DNA from: Aquatica leii
Lineage: Eukaryota; Arthropoda; Insecta; Coleoptera; Lampyridae
DNA length: 64,000 nucleotides
Assembly (NCBI GenBank): GCA_035610365.1
Contig: CM069438.1
Coordinates: 53,998,837-54,062,836, forward strand
Direction: 5' to 3'
Below are positions 60,713-64,000 of this stretch, piece by piece (within the stretch, counting starts at the first letter, position 1; each line of letters starts with the position of its first letter). A model generated the notes under the pieces. It was not told where the DNA came from, made no database searches, and saw nothing but the letters and a program-made list of their open reading frames with translations. The position numbers and the translations under genes are program-made.

Positions 60713-61170
60713 ATGAAAAACGCAGTTACTGATGAAATAAAGAACTTGCTATTGGTTTGGATCCATCAAAGAAATACTATAAATAAAGAAATGATTTGTC
60801 TGAAAGCCAAACACATCTGCAGAGTCCAGGATCAAGCTTTGATCTGAGTTGAAAGAAAGCACGAGCTGGATTAAAAAATTAAAGAGTGAGAGTGAAACCA
60901 CCTGTAAATTGCATGAATGATGAAAAGCTCAAGATTGATGAAGAAAGCTATGAAGCTGTACCAGGTCAAAAACCTGTAATAGACAAACTAACTCTTCCAT
61001 TTCCTGGAAATGTTAGTAAATGCCACGCATCAAGTTTCGTTTGTTGTATCGCTCAAAAAAACCAAAAACCTTTAAAAAATACTCAATTGCTAAAAACCTT
61101 GGCATATGCTGGAAATGTAAGCCAGAAGCCTGGGTTACCAAAAACATTTTCAAGAATTGGGTTTTGAGAG
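60713..61170 (+). pseudogene. pogo/Tigger-like transposase fragment
   Basis: Plus-strand frames give MKNAVTDEIKNLLLVWIHQR, NTINKEMICLKAKHIC and later NDEKLKIDEESYEAV. The pattern A...L..W..Q.R..N..IS..MI..KAK.I followed by GE-L-S-D resembles the CENP-B-type DNA-binding domain of Tigger/pogo transposases. The reading frame changes at least once. A later 93-codon open stretch (60886-61167) has no clear DDE motif. Confidence 0.55.
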
Positions 61171-61839
61171 TATTTGTACCTTCAGAGTAGACAAACTTAC
61201 CAATAAATGCCGTTTTACCAATGCAAAATACTCATGGTTACCTAATCGACTGAGTTGTGTGAGAAGAAATGAAGATCAGAGTTTAGAAGATACTTGATTT
61301 ACTTCAGAATACTACACCATTAATTCTATAAAGAAAAATCTCATAAGAAATTTAAAGAAACTGACTGTGTATTTTGAAATTTTCAATGCTTTCAGCTCCA
61401 TGACATTAAACAAGTTTTGAAAAAAGAATTTAATATTTTGCACGCCATTGAATTCTTAGAAAAAACATGGCATCATTACACTTACGCTAAATTTACATAG
61501 AAGAATTCATTTTTTATCGCAATGTTATGATCTTCTTTTACAAATCATCTTTACATTACCTGGGTTACTGAAATTACTCTGGTCATAGTTAACTATAAGC
61601 GGTGGATCAACATTTTCCAGAGATGTTCGGAGCTCACTGAAATATTCCATTAACAGGTCTTTATATTTTGACAAACTTTTGTCGTAAGATTACGGTTTCT
61701 ATATAAAAATGGCTTCCCCCAACCTGGAAAGCTATTTTGGAATTTTTTTATGTTCACTCCTTTTCTGTCTTGGTATTGTTTAGTTATCACTCGGACCTCG
61801 TACAGAAAAAAATTGCCGCCAATTTAAGCGTTACAATCA
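61171..61839. other. Unassigned, between two pogo-like scraps
   Basis: May contain decayed transposase sequence, but nothing could be read with confidence. Confidence 0.3.
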
Positions 61840-61998
61840 GTCTTCTTTTTCTGAGGATAATGTCTGATTTCCGACTGTTTTGACATTAATGTTTTTCATT
61901 TTGTCGCTAATAGTGGACTTGAGAATACCATAAAATTTGGCAGCTTGCCGTATGGTTCCCTTACGGGTTTTCGCAAAACTGATGGCATTTTCCAATAA
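61840..61998 (-). pseudogene. pogo/Psq-type transposase N-terminus
   Basis: The minus-strand frame reads ENAISFAKTRKGTIRQAAKF, YGILKSTISDKMK, then NQTLSSEKED. This is the Pipsqueak-type helix-turn-helix (AI...G..S.RQAA..YGIP.STL.D...) found at the start of pogo-family and related transposases, with the usual LS-EE motif after it. Its strand is opposite to the fragment at 60.7 kb. Confidence 0.7.
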
Positions 61999-62950
61999 TC
62001 TTTGTTAGCAAGTTTGGTAGCTTCTACTACTTAGCACTTTCTTCTAAACACGGCCTATGTCCGCAATCACCCCCAAAAACGAAAGTTTTTGTTATCTCTC
62101 TGTATAAGAAATGACTGTAACGATAAACAAACGAAGTCCTTGACGAAATATTCTTAAAACATCACTCTTCCCTTTTTCGCTCTTTTTTGAATTAATTCAA
62201 ATTTCAATTTAACGTTTGCTTTTGGTCAAGTTTTAAATACTGTTAGTTAATGTTGGGGTAATTCAAATCATCTTTGTTATTTTGAATTTAAAAAAAAAAT
62301 TTTTAATTTATTTTTTTACGCTACTTTCGCATTTTCTTTGCATTAATAAATTCAGACTACATTATGATTTATAGTTCAGAAAATTTTTTGTTTGGTTTTT
62401 TTAAGATACGAGTCATTTGATATTGTTAAGGAATAATTATTTGTGTTAACATTGTTAAAAATTTTGTTTATTTAATATTACTTTTGCTTACGGTTGCAAG
62501 TACGATGTGAAACAAACAAAATTACGTGCCGTTTTAATTTGTCATCTTTGTTGGTTACATTTTTATCAAAGAGGAGTTCTTTTCAAAATATCTGTTGACA
62601 GTTCGTGTAAAAGTTTATAAATGAAAACTAAGTTGTTATTAAGAAAGAGTCTTGATGATGTAATTTCAGAACAACTCTTATCGAGAGCTAATAGTTGCCG
62701 TGACGTGATTAGAGTTAAAAAACTTTTCGTAAAGTATATGGGTTGAGTGATGTTTGACGAGCGTGTAATCCAACCTAATCGATTCGCATTGTGCGATTTA
62801 CTAATTAATACACCCAAATCAATTCGTCATCGTTCGCTGGAGTGCATTCTTCAGCAAATTCCTGCCTGGGATTACCGATTAGCTTCTGGGTCTAGTCACT
62901 AACAGCTTCACCAAGATACAATTTTTTTTCAGATATTTAAAAATTTACAA
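61999..62950. other. Unassigned AT-rich sequence
   Basis: No recognisable coding or repeat structure. Confidence 0.4.
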
Positions 62951-62954
62951 GTTC

Positions 62955-63045
62955 ATAAGGGTTGTAACCAACTTGGACTACTCGGTGATCAAGGATCTGG
63001 AAGCTAATTACATCGCGTCCTTGATTGGCGTCCACACGAATGAGT
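62955..63045 (+). repeat. Diverged LTR fragment related to the intact element
   Basis: On the minus strand: CGCCAATCAAGG, then CCTTGATCACC, then AGTTGGTTACAACCC. The LTR of the intact element has CGCCAATCAAGG (25770), CCTGATTACC and GGTTGGTTATAACCC in the same order and spacing on its plus strand. The fragment is therefore inverted relative to that element. Confidence 0.45.
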
Positions 63046-64000
63046 ATTTTACTTTCGATTTTATCATTTCCGAAATAATCAAAAATTTCTATTCTGAGCC
63101 TACCCACCCCTAACCACTGAGCACTGGCAATACCTCATTTATGATACCTTAATTCAAGCGATTTTATTTTTAATAGCTTTTGCATGTGTGTATGTCGATA
63201 GAACATCTTTTGGTAGATGTCATATGAACATTCAAAGTTGTAACACCGACCTGACTCGACACCACTGTGACCGAAATGTCTACACCAAGATATCTACTGG
63301 ATGTTTTATGGATGTTCTTGTGTTTTATGAGCAGTATGAGGCGGAGGTCGTGTTAGCAGTTTTTCAAAAATAAAACTACGCATAATTAACATTCAGTAGT
63401 TCGAGCCAATGGCTAAGAAAGAGGCAGCCAGACGCTTCTTTTGCCAGCAACTTTAACTGTTGAAATCTACACACTGTAGCACTGTTGCAATCTTGTCAAC
63501 GTATTTTGTGAAGATCGGATTCCATAAAACCTATTCTATCATTGGATCTGAACACTGTCACCTATGAAACGGCCTCTGTTTTGTTTCTTGCCATTTGTTG
63601 TCTTTACCAGCTCGGTATTGAATGTGGGACCTGTATGCCTAAAGTTTCACGAGTCGACATGGGAACATCTTAGACTGTTTTATGAAAAGTTGCAAGTTTA
63701 TCAAAAACCTGAACACTGTACGGAAAATCTTGTAACAAAAAAGAATCTCATAACAAAGGCCCAATTCAATACGGACATCTTGTCTTGTCTTAAAAAAAGT
63801 TTATTGCGCTCTTTGACTCAGTAATAAAAACCAGCAGAATCGACGGAAGCAGTCTGCACGCTGCCACTATTCGTTCAGTTAAGAATTAATCTAAAAAAGT
63901 TATTCGCACCCCGGTTACACGGTAAGCGTAGTATCGTGTCGCCCTCCTTCCGCAGGTTCGTTAATAACACGAGGTAGAACCTCCCTTTTGACTTTATCCC
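63046..64000. other. Unassigned right edge of the window
   Basis: Slightly less AT-rich. An 86-codon frame at 63564-63824 starts MKRPLFCFLPFVVFTSSV, which resembles a secretion signal, but nothing else supports a gene. Confidence 0.3.

Overview
The window is AT-rich, intron-era metazoan DNA with no bacterial features. The mixture of Ty3/gypsy, BEL/Pao, copia, R1/Jockey-like non-LTR, Penelope-like and pogo-like elements points to an invertebrate, most likely an arthropod or another ecdysozoan; the species cannot be fixed from the sequence. I found no convincing host gene, tRNA, rRNA or CRISPR array. The layout (satellite arrays alternating with broken transposons) looks like pericentromeric or other repeat-rich heterochromatin.

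Layout. 1-2.49 kb: AT-rich, nothing recognised. 2.49-11.64 kb: satellite 1, a ~194-bp monomer arranged in ~581-bp trimers, with three blocks in reverse orientation. 12.15-12.43 kb: a stray satellite-1 piece beside a copia reverse transcriptase scrap. 14.86-18.40 kb: a dead minus-strand Ty3/gypsy element (gag at 17.9-18.4 kb, integrase at 14.9-15.8 kb) whose middle is occupied by a dead plus-strand non-LTR retrotransposon. 20.4-24.48 kb: satellite 2, a ~314-bp monomer whose minus strand aligns without gaps to the coiled-coil start of the neighbouring gypsy gag. 25.59-34.55 kb: a complete, young, minus-strand Ty3/gypsy retrotransposon with near-identical 1.79-kb LTRs, CTTT target duplication, primer site, purine tract, intact gag and pol, and a textbook -1 frameshift signal between them. 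35.3-37.6 kb: remnants of another gypsy element. 38.6-40.9 kb: a dead BEL/Pao element. 43.2-48.4 kb: a dead gypsy element of the same lineage as the intact one, flanked by repeated LTR/primer-site/leader blocks. 48.4-51.7 kb: two minus-strand Penelope-like relics, the larger with reverse transcriptase and GIY-YIG parts. 51.74-59.16 kb: satellite 3, a ~347-bp monomer in 2,777-bp eight-unit higher-order repeats, split by a 507-bp foldback insertion carrying hammerhead-like cores. 60.7-62.0 kb: pogo/Tigger-like scraps. The rest is unassigned AT-rich sequence.

How it fits together. In the intact element the 5' LTR lies on the right. Transcription runs leftwards, minus-strand synthesis would prime just inside that LTR, Gag is made from the first frame, and Gag-Pol from a -1 slip at GGGAAAC three bases before the gag stop, upstream of a 10-bp hairpin. 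Everything else mobile here is broken by stops, frameshifts or deletions. The best new observations are the frameshift signal, the origin of satellite 2 from a retrotransposon gag, and the hammerhead-bearing foldback insertion.
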